Assembly (NCBI GenBank): GCA_934445015.1
Contig: CAKSDJ010000020.1
Span: 1-25,205 of the forward strand
Length of the DNA: 25,205 bases
Direction: 5' to 3'
Source: an uncultured Eubacteriales bacterium
GTDB taxonomy: Bacteria > Bacillota > Clostridia > Oscillospirales > Acutalibacteraceae
Of the stretch, positions 1-6,635 are shown in pieces. The notes under the pieces were generated by a model, which did not search any database, was not told the DNA's origin, and saw only the letters and a program-made list of their open reading frames with translations. The translations under genes and the position numbers were made by a program. Position 1 is the first letter of the stretch; the number at the start of each line of letters is the position of its first letter.

Positions 1-118
1 TGTCGGCATTATAACTCATCATTATTGCATCGCGCAGATAATGATAACCTTTAAGATGTTTTGGTACACCTATTCTGCTCAATATACCTTCTGCCATCAC
101 TTTTAATTTTGTTTTCAT
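1..118 (-). CDS. Stand-alone Spo0A C-terminal-domain protein (partial, runs off left edge)
   Basis: The first 39 codons of a leftward gene are present. The start is ATG at 116-118, with an AAGGGGTG ribosome binding site at 127-134. The peptide contains IGVPKHLKGYHYLRDAIMM, which closely resembles the beginning of the Spo0A C-terminal DNA-binding domain (typical form IGVPAHIKGYxYLREAI). No receiver domain precedes it: the domain begins about 16 residues after the start codon, so this is not the canonical response regulator but a domain-only protein. A perfect 0A box lies just upstream, suggesting control by Spo0A or autoregulation. Known: Spo0A_C binds 0A boxes in Clostridia and Bacilli. Inferred: this protein does the same. 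The recognition helix lies beyond the window, so DNA binding cannot be checked here. Confidence 0.8.
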   Translation of the reverse strand, partial: MKTKLKVMAEGILSRIGVPKHLKGYHYLRDAIMMSYNAD

Positions 119-164
119 TTTGAAACACCCCTTTTTTATAATAGTAAAATATTACCATATTCCT

Positions 165-173
165 TTTGTCGAA
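165..173 (+). promoter_or_regulatory. 0A box (TTTGTCGAA)
   Basis: TTTGTCGAA is an exact match to the Spo0A binding consensus TTTGTCRAA. It lies 47 bases upstream of the start codon of the Spo0A-C protein, in the AT-rich stretch 119-222 that otherwise holds only that gene's leader. A clear -35/-10 pair could not be assigned, so whether it activates or represses is unknown. Confidence 0.6.
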
Positions 174-222
174 TAAAAGCCTTTTGAGTCGTTTCAAAAA
201 ATTTTTTTAATTATTTTTTTAT

Positions 223-330
223 TTACTCAACATAAATTTTAACAGCGTCAATTTCCGGACCGAATATACCGGCATAACCGTTTTGTGAATCGGTTTCGCT
301 GTAACCAGTGACAAACGGAAGCCAGCGGTT
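223..330 (-). pseudogene. C-terminal tail of a peptidoglycan-hydrolase-type protein, fused to integrase remnant
   Basis: About 35 in-frame residues with the pattern RWLPFVTGY...NGYAGIFGPEIDAVKI, ending at a natural stop. This pattern is typical of the C-terminal repeat domain of clostridial amidases and lysozymes (WLPxVTGYnxxDxnNGYAGixGxxIDAvxI). No catalytic domain accompanies it. Upstream in the same frame the sequence becomes an integrase (through GMRRG), so this is the 3' end of another gene captured by a deletion or rearrangement with a junction near 325-333. It is not expected to be a functional enzyme. The assignment rests on pattern recognition of a short segment. Confidence 0.6.
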
Positions 331-988
331 GCCGCGGCGCATACCTGTATATAACAATACTATTACCATAGCGCGATATTTTAAAAGCTCATTCTGCAGA
401 CAAGCCAACATGTCTTGCGTTTGGTATTCGTCATAGTATGCCGCTTCTTTGGGAGGCACTTTCGGTGCTTCTATTCGTCTGCAGGGATTATATAACAAAA
501 CTTGCCACTTAACTGCCTTTTCAAGAATTGAGGATAACAGGCGATGCAGGTGCAGCATATAGTTGTTGGATAGTTTGCCGCCGCCCTCTGATGTTTTATC
601 AAATAGGATATAAAGCGGCATTTTTAATTCTTTGCTTATTGCGGTTGCTGTTTATTAAGTTTGATATGTCCTATATGCGCGTTAAGCCGTTTAAGTTGTC
701 TTTTGTAGCCGTCAACGGTTGTTGGGCGAAGTTGAGGGATAGCATAATCATTAAGCCATATTTCAGCAAAATCAGCTAAGCGTATAGAGCTGCTTATATA
801 CTACCGTTATTGATTTGTTCTTCAAACAATACTGCCTGCCGCTCTAATTCCTTTTTAATTTGCTTATCACTCATAGTCGGCTCGGGTGTCCAAGTCATTC
901 GCTTTTTTATTTGCTTACCTTGCATATCGTACCCGGCAGATACTGTTATGCGGTATGAATTACCACGCTTTTCAATCGTTGCCATCAT
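331..988 (-). pseudogene. Tyrosine recombinase (integrase), broken and 3'-truncated
   Basis: Three consecutive leftward segments make up the N-terminal two thirds of a phage or ICE-type integrase. The first (988-794) starts MMATIEKRGN and is the arm-type DNA-binding domain with many Lys/Arg; it stops at 794-796. The second (about 780-639) is in another frame and gives the start of the SAM-like core-binding domain (FAEIWLNDY, LRPTTVDGYK), stopping at 636-638. The third (about 621-331) gives the rest of the core-binding domain (NPCRRIEAPKVPPKE) and the opening of the catalytic domain (YTGMRRG, containing the first catalytic Arg). The HxxR and Tyr parts are missing, replaced by an amidase tail. 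The start overlaps the end of the repressor gene by 17 bases, with AAAAGGAAC as ribosome binding site. Two frame breaks plus truncation mean no active recombinase. Confidence 0.85.
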
Positions 989-1787
989 TGTGTTCCTTTT
1001 TATATTTTTCGTATTTTGATAAAAACCAACCTATATATTCAAATTCTTTATCGAAATGTTCTTGTGCTTCGGCCTCTTTTTTAAATATCTTATCTTGATA
1101 TTCTTTTGATTGATAATAGGCATCAGATTCCAATTGTTCTTCTTCGGTGGGATAATATGTATCTGTAATACAATCGCCATAAATAGTTTTTTTGCAATAA
1201 TCAATGTCTGCACTCTTGAATAAATATTTTAAAATTATTTCTTCTTTTTCAGCATCACTTAAAGTGTTGATAAAATCTTCTCTGATTTTTGGTAATTTTT
1301 CAATAAGATTTGCAAAAAAGATTTTTTTCATTGTTATTTCTTCGGAAAAAGAAAGTTTCGAACGTGGTATATATCTATATTTTTCTTGGTATTCGATTTC
1401 GTCATATATAAATGATTTAAAATAATCGTTTAACAAAGCTATAGCGTTAAAATCGGTAATTAAAAAGTTAATTAAATTTGAAAATGTTGCACCGTTTTTA
1501 TTCCAACATTTATGTAATTTATTTATACTTTCATTACTCAAACCCGTGTGCAGTGTTATTTTTGCTTCGATTTCGTCAACGGTTGGGTTGGGATTTAAAC
1601 CAAGTAAATAATCAGTAGAAACATTAAATTGTTTAGATATTATTTTAATATCTTCTATGGTAGGCGCCGTTTTGCCGCGTTCAATGTCAGCAACTCTGTC
1701 GCGTCGACAGTTTAATATTTCTGCCAATTGTGTTTGAGTAAGATTATTCATTGTGCGTACTTGCTTAAAAATTTCTTTAACTTCCAT
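972..1787 (-). CDS. XRE-family repressor (CI-like) of the element
   Basis: 271 residues. The N-terminal ~65 residues form a classic HTH_XRE domain (VRTMNNLTQTQLAEILNCRR, then IERGKTAPTIEDIKIISKQFNVSTDYLLG). The remainder is an acidic, Lys/Glu-rich helical region with no peptidase motif that I recognise, so it does not look like a LexA-type self-cleaving repressor. Start chosen at 1787 because AAAGGAAT sits about 8 bases upstream; an in-frame extension to 1946 would run through the divergent promoter and has no support. It overlaps the integrase start by 17 bases, giving a repressor-int lysogeny operon. The divergent TTG-start gene at 1934 is the expected target. Confidence 0.85.
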   Translation of the reverse strand: MEVKEIFKQVRTMNNLTQTQLAEILNCRRDRVADIERGKTAPTIEDIKIISKQFNVSTDYLLGLNPNPTVDEIEAKITLHTGLSNESINKLHKCWNKNGATFSNLINFLITDFNAIALLNDYFKSFIYDEIEYQEKYRYIPRSKLSFSEEITMKKIFFANLIEKLPKIREDFINTLSDAEKEEIILKYLFKSADIDYCKKTIYGDCITDTYYPTEEEQLESDAYYQSKEYQDKIFKKEAEAQEHFDKEFEYIGWFLSKYEKYKKEHNDGND

Positions 1788-1821
1788 AAAAATATTCCTT
1801 TCATTTCGGTTTGTAGCAAAT

Positions 1822-1897
1822 TTTCCACATTTAACAATAAATAAGGAATTTTGTGTTGACCACCGATATATTCCATAATATAATATAATTGTGGAAA
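1822..1897 (+). promoter_or_regulatory. First divergent switch: rightward promoter with flanking inverted operators
   Basis: The rightward promoter is TTGACC (1856-1861), a 17-bp spacer, then TATAAT (1879-1884). TTTCCACA (1822-1829) and TGTGGAAA (1890-1897) form a perfect 8-bp inverted pair with 60 bp between the arms, bracketing the promoter. They are probably operator sites for the 972-1787 repressor; a further ATTCCATAAT lies between them. I could not define a convincing leftward -35/-10 for the repressor. Confidence 0.7.
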
Positions 1898-1933
1898 GGT
1901 CAATAACAAATTTTAAAAAAAGGGTGTGAAACA

Positions 1934-2116
1934 TTGACAAACGCAAACAAAGATATTAAATTGCGTGCAAAAATAAGGGGCGTTTACCTTTGGCAGATTG
2001 CCGAGCGTTTAGGCATTGCTGATAGTAGTTTAAGTCGTAAACTGCGCCGAGAATTGTCGCGAGAGGACAAAGAAAAGATTTTTAAAATTATTGATGAATT
2101 GAAAGGTGAAAACTAA
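1934..2116 (+). CDS. Small helix-turn-helix phage early protein (TTG start)
   Basis: 60 residues, starting with TTG at 1934 behind AGGGTGTG. The core IRGVYLWQIAERLGIADSSLSRKL reads as a helix-turn-helix (WQIAERLGI, then SSLSRKL as recognition helix), followed by LSREDKEKIFKIIDEL. Proteins of this type are common as the first gene after the repressor in clostridial prophages and probably act like Cro or as an early regulator. The stop overlaps the next ATG (TAATG), so it is translationally coupled to the following gene. The exact role is not known. Confidence 0.75.
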   Translation: MTNANKDIKLRAKIRGVYLWQIAERLGIADSSLSRKLRRELSREDKEKIFKIIDELKGEN

Positions 2117-2400
2117 TGCGAAGACTAATACTAACTGACTATTTACCAACAGGTGAGCGGAACGCTGTAACCGGCAAACAACTTGCAAAAATATTTAATT
2201 GCAGTGAGCGAGAAATAACAATCGCTGTAAATGCTTTAAGAAAAGACGGTACATTTATATGTAGCGGCACAAACGGTTTTTGGTTGCCGCTCGATGATAA
2301 AGATATCGAGGGCTTTGTCCGTCAGATGCGTGGCAGAATTGCCGATATGGAAAAGGTTCTCAAACCTGCAGAAGACTATTTGAAAGGAACGAAACAATAA
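2116..2400 (+). CDS. Winged-helix-like phage protein
   Basis: 94 residues. The segment TGKQLAKIFNCSEREITIAVNALRKDGTFICSG has the layout of a winged helix: a helix pair, then NALRKDG, then a beta wing with GFWLP. The C-terminal half (FVRQMRGRIADMEKVLKPAEDYL) is a predicted amphipathic helix. It overlaps its neighbours on both sides by the TAATG arrangement, so genes 1934-2582 form one coupled string just before the primase. The likely role is regulation or replication initiation in the element; a specific function is not recognised. Confidence 0.7.
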   Translation: MRRLILTDYLPTGERNAVTGKQLAKIFNCSEREITIAVNALRKDGTFICSGTNGFWLPLDDKDIEGFVRQMRGRIADMEKVLKPAEDYLKGTKQ

Positions 2401-2582
2401 TGCCAAGAATGAGAACTATATCAGAAGCTGCAGCGGAATTAAACGCCAATGATGAAAACACCGCATTAACCCCTCACGCAATAAGACAGCTTGTATTAAA
2501 CGGTGATTTACCTTATATTAAAGCAGGCAAAAAGTATCTAATCAATATGGATACATTAGAGAAATTTTTGCAATGCAATTAG
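2400..2582 (+). CDS. Excisionase/MerR-type HTH protein
   Basis: 60 residues. The layout matches the excisionase / DNA-binding domain family: an N-terminal helix (RTISEAAAEL), ALTPHAIRQLVLNGDLPYIKAGKKYLINMDTLEKFL. The signatures are 'IRQLVLNGDLP.IKAGKKYLI' and the final helix DTLEKFL. Such proteins act as recombination directionality factors or as helper DNA-binding proteins. It overlaps the upstream gene by TAATG and the downstream primase gene by 10 bases. With the integrase broken, any excision role is probably lost, but it may still bind DNA. Confidence 0.75.
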   Translation: MPRMRTISEAAAELNANDENTALTPHAIRQLVLNGDLPYIKAGKKYLINMDTLEKFLQCN

Positions 2583-3141
2583 ATTATATTACCGAACAAA
2601 TCAAACAAAGCGTGCCAATATTACAAGCAGTAGAGTATTACACAGGCGAAAAGTTTTGTAAAAACAAAATTCGTTGTCCGTTACATAATGAGAAAACCGC
2701 TTCATTTACGGTTTATCCCAAAACAAATACTTTCTACTGCTTCGGCTGCGGTACAAGTGGCGATATTATTCACTTTGTGCAACAGTATTTTAATATTGAT
2801 TATGTCGAAGCAATCAAGCGGCTTGAGGGTGATTTTAATTTATGCCTATTAAGCCGCCCTACATTTTCAGAATATCGCAAACGCAAGAAAGAAATACAAA
2901 GGCATAAAACGGCACAGCAAAAAAACAGGAAAAGGTATCTGCGGCAGATGCAAAGTATTGGGAAGCATTTGACTGGGTGTGCAAATATGAAGAAATTATC
3001 AAGCGGCACCGACCGAGTGGTGTTGATGCAGTGCCATCACCCGAATTTATTGCCGCTTTACAAAACATAGAATATGCACGGCATTTATTGGATTGTGCAG
3101 AAAGTGAAAGAAGACAACTGAATGAGCATAATAACACCTAA
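2573..3141 (+). CDS. CHC2 zinc-finger primase-type protein, frame change at A AAA AAC
   Basis: The zinc finger is clear: C35-P-L-H38 and C56-F-G-C59, as in DnaG-type CHC2 domains, followed by SGDIIHFVQ. In the starting frame the protein reads to 3070 (165 residues), but after residue 118 the composition becomes unlike a phage primase accessory protein. In the -1 frame the reading is open from 2926 to the stop at 3139-3141, giving AKYWEAFDWVCKYEEIIKRH and ending in AESERRQLNEHNN. That reading resembles clostridial phage homologues and overlaps the next gene's start by 20 bases. The switch point is 2920-2926, A AAA AAC in phase, the classical -1 slippery heptamer. A slipped product would be 189 residues. 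It is either programmed frameshifting or a one-base loss in a 7-A run. The partner is the helicase immediately downstream. Confidence 0.8.
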
Positions 3142-4849
3142 TACAATTAAAGAATTATCAAAAGATGAATTGTTAAATATAGATACAATTGTGCGCATTT
3201 TTGAAGCTGATAACGAGGTTGAAAAGGCACTACTGTTGATTGCTATGCAGGATAGAGCCAAAGAATTAAACTGCTATAAACAAGCCCAAATGCTTATTAG
3301 TGCCGCCGAAGCGGATTATAATAAAGCATTATCTAAATATAACAATATCGAAAAAAGAACATCAAACAATTCCTTGCTAAAAACCAATGAGGAAATCGTG
3401 AATTGTTTAGTAGAATTACAACCGCATAAATATTTTGCTTTTAATGATAAAGGTTTCGGCGAGTTGTTTGCCAAGATTTATAAGAACGCTTGCCGCTATA
3501 ATACAACTGCAAAAGAATGGTATTATTACAACGGTAAGGTTTGGGTTATGGACGAAAGCGGAATGAAAACGCTCAATAAAGCAAAGGAAATTGCCGATGC
3601 TTTACTTGTATATGCCACCACAATTGAAGACGAACAGCAAAAGAAAAACTACCTTGATTATGTTTGTAAATTAGGGCAGTTGCGTAATCGCGAAACAATG
3701 ATAAAGGATAGCCGCGATATTAACTGCGTAGCACAAGCTGATTTTGACAAAAATCTTGAACTGTTTAATTGTCAGAACGGTACATTGAATTTAACAACTT
3801 TGGAATTTCTGCCACATAATCCTGATGACCTATTATCGAAAATCAGCAACGTTATATATGATCCAAACGCTAAATCGGTAGAGTGGGAAAATTTTATAAA
3901 CGAAATAATGCAGGGCGATGCCGATAAAATCAAATATTTGCAAAAGGTTTTAGGCTATTCACTCACAGCTGATACAAGCCTTGAAACTTGCTTTTTTCTA
4001 TATGGTGCTACTACAAGGAACGGCAAATCAACACTTGTTGAAACAATGCTTTATATGCTTGGTAACACCGCCGGATACGGAATGAGTATGCAGCCGTTAT
4101 CACTCGCACAAAAGCAAAATAAAGACAGTCGACAAGCAAACGGCGATATTGCACGGCTAAACGGTTGCCGCTTTTTAAATGCAAGTGAGCCGCCCAAAAG
4201 AATGAATATCGATGTGGGATTATTAAAAAACCTTTTGGGGCGCGACAGTATTACCGCAAGACATTTGCACGAAAGAGAATTTGAATTTGTGCCGCATTTT
4301 AAGTTGTTTATGAATACAAATTTTCTACCACTGATAACCGATGATACACTTTTTTCAAGCGGCCGTGTTAATGTGATAACCTTTGACCGACATTTTGAGC
4401 CGCACGAACAGGATAAAGATTTAAAAAATAAACTAATGAAACCCAAAAATATAAGCGGCATATTTAATTGGTGCCTTAATGGTTTACGAGATTTTTATTG
4501 CGAGGGTGCCAAGCCGCCTAAATCGGTAGCAAACGCAACCGCAGAATATAGGCAAAACAGTGATAAGTTAGGCAACTTTATAACCGAATGTTTAGTCAAG
4601 ACAGGAAAAAATAGTAAAGCGCTCAATGTTTATAACAAATATAAACAATGGTGCGACGACAACGGCTTTGGTTGTGAAAATAAAAGTAATTTCTATGATG
4701 AGTTGCGAGGTAAAAACATTTTCAAACCAAGAGGTACGGTCGATGGCGTAAGTGTAAATAACGTTGTTATCGGTTATGAAATAAACGCTGAAGAGCAACA
4801 TAACGATTGCTTTTATTCGTCGAAATCTGACCGCCGAGAATACTATTAA
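3122..4849 (+). CDS. P4/D5-type SF3 helicase (phage/plasmid primase family)
   Basis: 575 residues. The D5_N-like region is about residues 130-290, with 'NCQNGTLNL' and 'LQKVLGYSLT'. The SF3 ATPase follows: Walker A GATTRNGKST at 295-304, Walker B-type RFLNASEPP with Glu at 356, and the sensor segment FMNTNFLP at 397-404. The C-terminal part (about 470-560) resembles the winged-helix tail that binds origins. Residues 1-90 are helical and of unclear role. It overlaps the frame-shifted end of the CHC2 gene, so the priming and unwinding functions are split over adjacent genes, as is common in clostridial prophages and satellites. It probably initiates element replication, perhaps at the repeats just downstream. 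Confidence 0.88.
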   Translation: MSIITPNTIKELSKDELLNIDTIVRIFEADNEVEKALLLIAMQDRAKELNCYKQAQMLISAAEADYNKALSKYNNIEKRTSNNSLLKTNEEIVNCLVELQPHKYFAFNDKGFGELFAKIYKNACRYNTTAKEWYYYNGKVWVMDESGMKTLNKAKEIADALLVYATTIEDEQQKKNYLDYVCKLGQLRNRETMIKDSRDINCVAQADFDKNLELFNCQNGTLNLTTLEFLPHNPDDLLSKISNVIYDPNAKSVEWENFINEIMQGDADKIKYLQKVLGYSLTADTSLETCFFLYGATTRNGKSTLVETMLYMLGNTAGYGMSMQPLSLAQKQNKDSRQANGDIARLNGCRFLNASEPPKRMNIDVGLLKNLLGRDSITARHLHEREFEFVPHFKLFMNTNFLPLITDDTLFSSGRVNVITFDRHFEPHEQDKDLKNKLMKPKNISGIFNWCLNGLRDFYCEGAKPPKSVANATAEYRQNSDKLGNFITECLVKTGKNSKALNVYNKYKQWCDDNGFGCENKSNFYDELRGKNIFKPRGTVDGVSVNNVVIGYEINAEEQHNDCFYSSKSDRREYY

Positions 4850-4860
4850 AATGCACTTTT

Positions 4861-4941
4861 GGTGAAAATGGTGATTTTTTATGGGACTTCTTTTATATTT
4901 ACTTATATAGATACTTTACATTTAAAATCACCAAAATCACC
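4861..4941. repeat. Inverted repeat built of GGTGA-type units, candidate origin
   Basis: The left arm at 4861-4878 contains GGTGAAAAT and GGTGATTTT in tandem. The right arm at 4924-4941 is AAAATCACC AAAATCACC, that is, two inverted copies of GGTGATTTT. The intervening 45 bases are strongly AT-rich. The element lies directly after the SF3 helicase gene and before the next gene's ribosome binding site. Iteron-like units beside an AT-rich stretch are what a P4-type initiator would use; this is inference only. No U-tract makes it an ordinary terminator. Confidence 0.5.
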
Positions 4942-5002
4942 AGAATATTAAAAAACCGCTTAAAATAAGGGAAAAATAATTAAAAAGTGGGAGGGTGAAA
5001 AT

Positions 5003-5245
5003 ATGACCGATAAAAAAGTTAACATAAACCGTCAAAGCATAAATGTACAACTGCTTGAGCCTTTAATACAAGGTCTTAAGGTTGCATACATTCGGGAAAT
5101 TCAAATTGACGATAAGCATAGTGCTATTGATATTTATCTCGACAATAAAGACAAAAATCGTATTCATCTTTTAATTGAGCCAACAATGCCCGATAATGAC
5201 GGTCAGATAAAATTGATTGTTCATGTGGGTAGTTATTATATTTAA
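5003..5245 (+). CDS. Hypothetical small element protein
   Basis: 80 residues with a very good ribosome binding site (GGGAGGGTG before ATG at 5003). No family recognised. It is a single small domain with alternating strand and helix tendency: VNINRQSINVQLLEPLIQGL, then IREIQIDDKHSAIDIYL, then HLLIEP and IKLIVHVGSYYI. There are no Cys or membrane segments. Its position between the helicase and a Cys-rich phage protein suggests an accessory early gene of the element. Confidence 0.65.
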   Translation: MTDKKVNINRQSINVQLLEPLIQGLKVAYIREIQIDDKHSAIDIYLDNKDKNRIHLLIEPTMPDNDGQIKLIVHVGSYYI

Positions 5246-5259
5246 AAAGGTGATGACTT

Positions 5260-5487
5260 ATCGACTACGGCGCACAATACGTTATTTGTCCATTTTATAA
5301 AAACGAAACAAAAGACAGTATAAAATGTGAGGGTTCGTTTTCTAATAGCTGCATACATACCTTTGAAGACAAGCAAGGAAAGACCGAATACAAAGAACGG
5401 TATTGCAACCAATTTGAATATAAAAATTGCCCCTGTGCCGCTTTAGTTTTTGAAAAGTACCAAGGTGCGAATAAAATTGAACTATAA
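5260..5487 (+). CDS. Cys-rich phage protein with an ATC at its expected start
   Basis: An open reading frame of 75 codons, beginning DYGAQYVICPFY after the first codon, with Cys in CPF, KCEG, SCIH, YCNQ and CPC contexts, suggesting zinc binding. Small phage proteins starting MDYG..Y..CPFY are familiar in clostridial prophages. The ribosome binding site AAAGGTGATG (5246-5254) sits at the right distance from codon 5260-5262, which is ATC, where ATG would be expected; no ATG, GTG or TTG lies in frame between the upstream in-frame TGA (5254-5256) and the conserved residues. Translation from ATC would be very weak, so this is probably a start-codon mutation in a decaying element. The 3' end overlaps the leftward gene at 5482. 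Confidence 0.6.
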   Translation: MDYGAQYVICPFYKNETKDSIKCEGSFSNSCIHTFEDKQGKTEYKERYCNQFEYKNCPCAALVFEKYQGANKIEL

Positions 5488-5778
5488 AAGGTGGCCGACA
5501 AAAACAAATAAAATACAGCAACATTTTTTAATTGAACGCCGAGGGAGCGCCGCTATACAACATTTTCGCAGCAGCGGCAAAGACATTTTTTCAGGCGCAT
5601 TTACAAACTTTTGCACGGTCGATTTGCTTACACCGGCTTTGGTTGCAAATTCTTCGTAAGACACTTTCCGGTATACTTTTTCGTGAATAATCGCACGCAA
5701 CATTCTATCTTGTTTGCGAAATTCTTTTTCATAATTAGCAATCCGTTTTTCTTCTACTGTTAAATTTACTTTTGGCAT
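5482..5778 (-). CDS. Phage-type HTH protein
   Basis: 98 residues, with strong ribosome binding site AAGGAGTTG ahead of ATG at 5778. The N-terminal half is a charged helix (EEKRIANYEKEFRKQDRMLRAII). It is followed by an HTH: SYEEFATKAGVSKSTVQKFVNAPEKMSLPLLRKC. Similar clostridial prophage proteins (MPKVNL..., then a short HTH) are common, with unknown targets. The C-terminal ~25 residues (RRSIKKCCCILFVFVGHLL) are unusually Cys-rich and hydrophobic and converge on the end of the opposite gene, so the original C-terminus may have been altered. Confidence 0.6.
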   Translation of the reverse strand: MPKVNLTVEEKRIANYEKEFRKQDRMLRAIIHEKVYRKVSYEEFATKAGVSKSTVQKFVNAPEKMSLPLLRKCCIAALPRRSIKKCCCILFVFVGHLL

Positions 5779-5790
5779 AAAAACAACTCC

Positions 5791-5886
5791 TTAAATATTA
5801 TAAACATTCATCGTGCTTTTAAGCGGCATAACGTGCTCAAATTTGGCTTGTACGAGGTTTTTGACAATTTTACAATAACTTTCCAT
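5791..5886 (-). CDS. Possible 31-residue small ORF
   Basis: ATG at 5886 to TAA at 5791, reading MESYCKIVKN... and ending MNVYNI. GGGGAC lies about 11 bases upstream of the start, but it is part of the terminator stem of the Fic operon, and the stop abuts the ribosome binding site of the next leftward gene. Phage-type composition and spacing make it plausible, but nothing else supports it. Confidence 0.3.
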   Translation of the reverse strand: MESYCKIVKNLVQAKFEHVMPLKSTMNVYNI

Positions 5887-5898
5887 AAAATTTAAAAG

Positions 5899-5931
5899 TC
5901 CCCTGCGGTAGTTTTTGGCTACGGTAGGGGA
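5899..5931 (-). terminator. Intrinsic terminator of the HTH-Fic operon
   Basis: A 13-bp stem with two mismatches (TCCCCT..CGGTAG / CTACGGTAGGGGA). Read leftward it is followed by CTTTTAAATTTT. It lies 17 bases past the Fic stop. Confidence 0.75.
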
Positions 5932-5947
5932 TGTTTATATTTGGATA

Positions 5948-6619
5948 TTAAATTGTAATGCCGATTATTGCGTGCTCGTACATAAAGGCTTTGAGTGTAG
6001 CGGCATTTCCGGTATTGTAATAATCAACTAACAATTCGTTAAACTGCTGCATATTGTCTTCTTTAATTGTCAGCATACCTGCGCTCGCGCTTATAAGTAT
6101 TTTGTTCGCTGCTACAAGACTTGTGCGCTTGTTGCCATCCCAAAACAGTTGAGAGCGAGCGCCCCAAGCAAATACATTAAGTGCTTTTTCGGTTGCGGTT
6201 GTATCGGCGTTTAAAATATCCTCAAGCTCTGATGCCGCTATATTTGCATCAGGAACAGGTGGGATATAATCGGTGCCCGATATTCCTACCGAGCCTGTAC
6301 GCAGCTTGCCCCATTCCAATGCTTCGTTACGCGCAATAAACTCGTTTAGCTTGCAAAGGTAATCAAGTGTCAACGGCTCTGATATTGTCTGCAATAAATA
6401 ATTCCAACTGTCACGCATATTCAAAATAGCCTGTATATCGTCAAGGCGCACATTTGGAACATTGACACCCTCTAATATTGTTTTTGTTTGTGGGAACGTT
6501 ACAGCGCGGTTTTCCATCTTCATACCGCAATACACGTTTTCGTCCCATTTCTTTTTGGCTAAAAATAGGTTTTGCTCGGGTGTCAGGTTGTATTTATTAG
6601 GGTAATTCATTTTTTTCAC
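5948..6619 (-). CDS. Fic-domain protein with Gln in place of the catalytic His
   Basis: 223 residues. The Fic core is clear: flap region TGSVGISGTDYIPP (108-121) and the loop QLFWDGNKR at 157-165, matching HxFx(D/E)GNxR except that the first position is Gln157, not His. The His normally acts as base in AMP or phosphate transfer. A segment ILEG (48-51) resembles the end of the inhibitory (S/T)xxxE(G/N) helix, with Lys at the first position. Gly and Arg of the nucleotide-binding loop remain. It forms an operon with the HTH gene upstream (16-base gap) and has its own terminator. This could be a phage lysogeny or toxin-like module, or a Fic subfamily with altered chemistry. Intact length; not obviously decaying. 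Confidence 0.85.
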   Translation of the reverse strand: MKKMNYPNKYNLTPEQNLFLAKKKWDENVYCGMKMENRAVTFPQTKTILEGVNVPNVRLDDIQAILNMRDSWNYLLQTISEPLTLDYLCKLNEFIARNEALEWGKLRTGSVGISGTDYIPPVPDANIAASELEDILNADTTATEKALNVFAWGARSQLFWDGNKRTSLVAANKILISASAGMLTIKEDNMQQFNELLVDYYNTGNAATLKAFMYEHAIIGITI

Positions 6620-6635
6620 CTTTAAATTAAATGTT

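Noticed and set aside
972..1946. 324-residue version of the XRE repressor starting at 1946
   Set aside because: The extra 53 residues cross the divergent promoter and operators and have no ribosome binding site; the ATG at 1787 has a good one.
4051..4461. 136-codon leftward open frame within the helicase gene
   Set aside because: It is a shadow of the SF3 ATPase domain on the other strand.
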